From: Cladochytrium replicatum
Lineage: Eukaryota; Chytridiomycota; Chytridiomycetes; Cladochytriales; Cladochytriaceae
Length of the DNA stretch: 64,000 nucleotides
Reading direction: 5' to 3'
Assembly (NCBI GenBank): GCA_025526935.1
Contig: JAHLKD010000019.1
Coordinates: forward strand, 522,951-586,950
Made by a program: the position numbers and the translations under genes. Of this stretch, positions 63,756 to 64,000 are shown in pieces. Below the pieces are notes generated by a model. It was not told the origin of the DNA. It saw only the letters and a program-made list of their open reading frames with translations, and ran no database searches. Numbering within the stretch: position 1 is the first letter of the stretch; every line of letters starts with the position of its first letter.

Positions 63756-64000
63756 CTAAGTGTTTTCTTCTGTGTTTAAAAAGACACCTTTGTGCATTTT
63801 GAATACAAGGCACACCCGGAATTCGCGTGGGCTAGTTCCCCACTTCTCCAGCATATGTTCAAGGGCGCATGATCTGATGAAAAGAATGTCACCACTCTTG
63901 AAAGGAATCTTAACTCCGAGATCAGGAAGCACGGTCCTCCCACCCTTGAATCTGCCAAAGCACACCATCGCACACCAACCATCTGGAATGTCCTTGAGAT
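63756..64000 (-). CDS. C-terminal part of a TET/JBP-like 2-oxoglutarate dioxygenase, cut by the window edge
   Basis: Eighty-one codons are visible and remain open to the window end. The order is FGRFKGGRTVLPDLGVKIPF, KSGDILFIRSCALEHMLEKW, EFRVCLVFKMHKG, then a stop at 63756. This matches the second half of a double-stranded beta-helix Fe(II)/2OG dioxygenase: G-G..hP.hGh..P...GDhh..RS..L.H...W..-R.. with the distal iron His (EHM) and the Arg that binds 2-oxoglutarate (EFRV). Closest in my memory are fungal TET/JBP-type and transposon-associated dioxygenases, whose animal and kinetoplastid relatives oxidise 5-methylcytosine or thymine. The HxD motif lies outside the window, so catalytic competence cannot be judged. 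Confidence 0.55.
   Translation of the reverse strand, partial: LKDIPDGWCAMVCFGRFKGGRTVLPDLGVKIPFKSGDILFIRSCALEHMLEKWGTSPREFRVCLVFKMHKGVFLNTEENT

Overview
The window looks like nuclear DNA of a zoosporic (chytrid-type) fungus. Fungal housekeeping genes carry many short introns (about 50-90 nt, GT..AG). There is an intact gene for PACRG, a flagellar doublet-microtubule protein absent from non-flagellated fungi, and a gene with about 11 of the 33-residue tryptophan-rich ankyrin-like repeats that I associate with chytrid genomes. Genes lie on both strands without operons. For spliced genes I rebuilt exon chains by hand, requiring GT..AG borders and matching reading phase; exon coordinates are in each entry.

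Layout. 1-8 kb: PKA regulatory subunit, histone H2A, two weak small gene models that overlap tail to tail, and a BTB protein. 8-10 kb: two decayed copies of a LURP-one/tubby-C-like gene. 10-14 kb, minus strand: a WD-like protein, PACRG and VPS28 (ESCRT-I). 14.5-16 kb: a secreted protein with four cysteine repeats and tyrosine-rich linkers. 16.2-17.4 kb: tRNA-Gln(CUG) followed at once by a truncated LINE. 18-22 kb: acetyl-CoA acetyltransferase and an aldehyde dehydrogenase. 22.7-31 kb: a small cysteine protein, an alpha-carbonic anhydrase, a minus-strand array of one 7TM family (two intact copies, one frameshifted copy, one fragment) and an ankyrin-like gene. 31-38 kb, minus strand: a single-pass protein with a Cys-rich domain, stomatin-like protein 2, a 954-residue disordered protein and a second carbonic anhydrase.

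38.7-41.5 kb: three tandem small membrane-protein paralogues. 42-45 kb: a longer LINE relic beginning beside a tRNA-like sequence. 45.6-56.3 kb: a single-pass membrane protein, an HMG-box protein, a second aldehyde dehydrogenase, a FlaR-like P-loop kinase divergent from an Erg26-like dehydrogenase, a GBP/atlastin-like GTPase and another 7TM protein. 57.6-64 kb: an accessory region with a long decayed zinc-finger plus RecQ-type helicase gene, a Cys-rich second frame and, at the window edge on the other strand, the C-terminal part of a protein resembling TET/JBP-type 2-oxoglutarate dioxygenases.

The housekeeping genes serve signalling, chromatin, sorting, mevalonate/ergosterol synthesis, aldehyde oxidation and CO2 hydration. 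The most unusual parts are the helicase/dioxygenase region, the LINE and tRNA arrangement, the secreted repeat protein, and gene families caught at different stages of duplication and decay.
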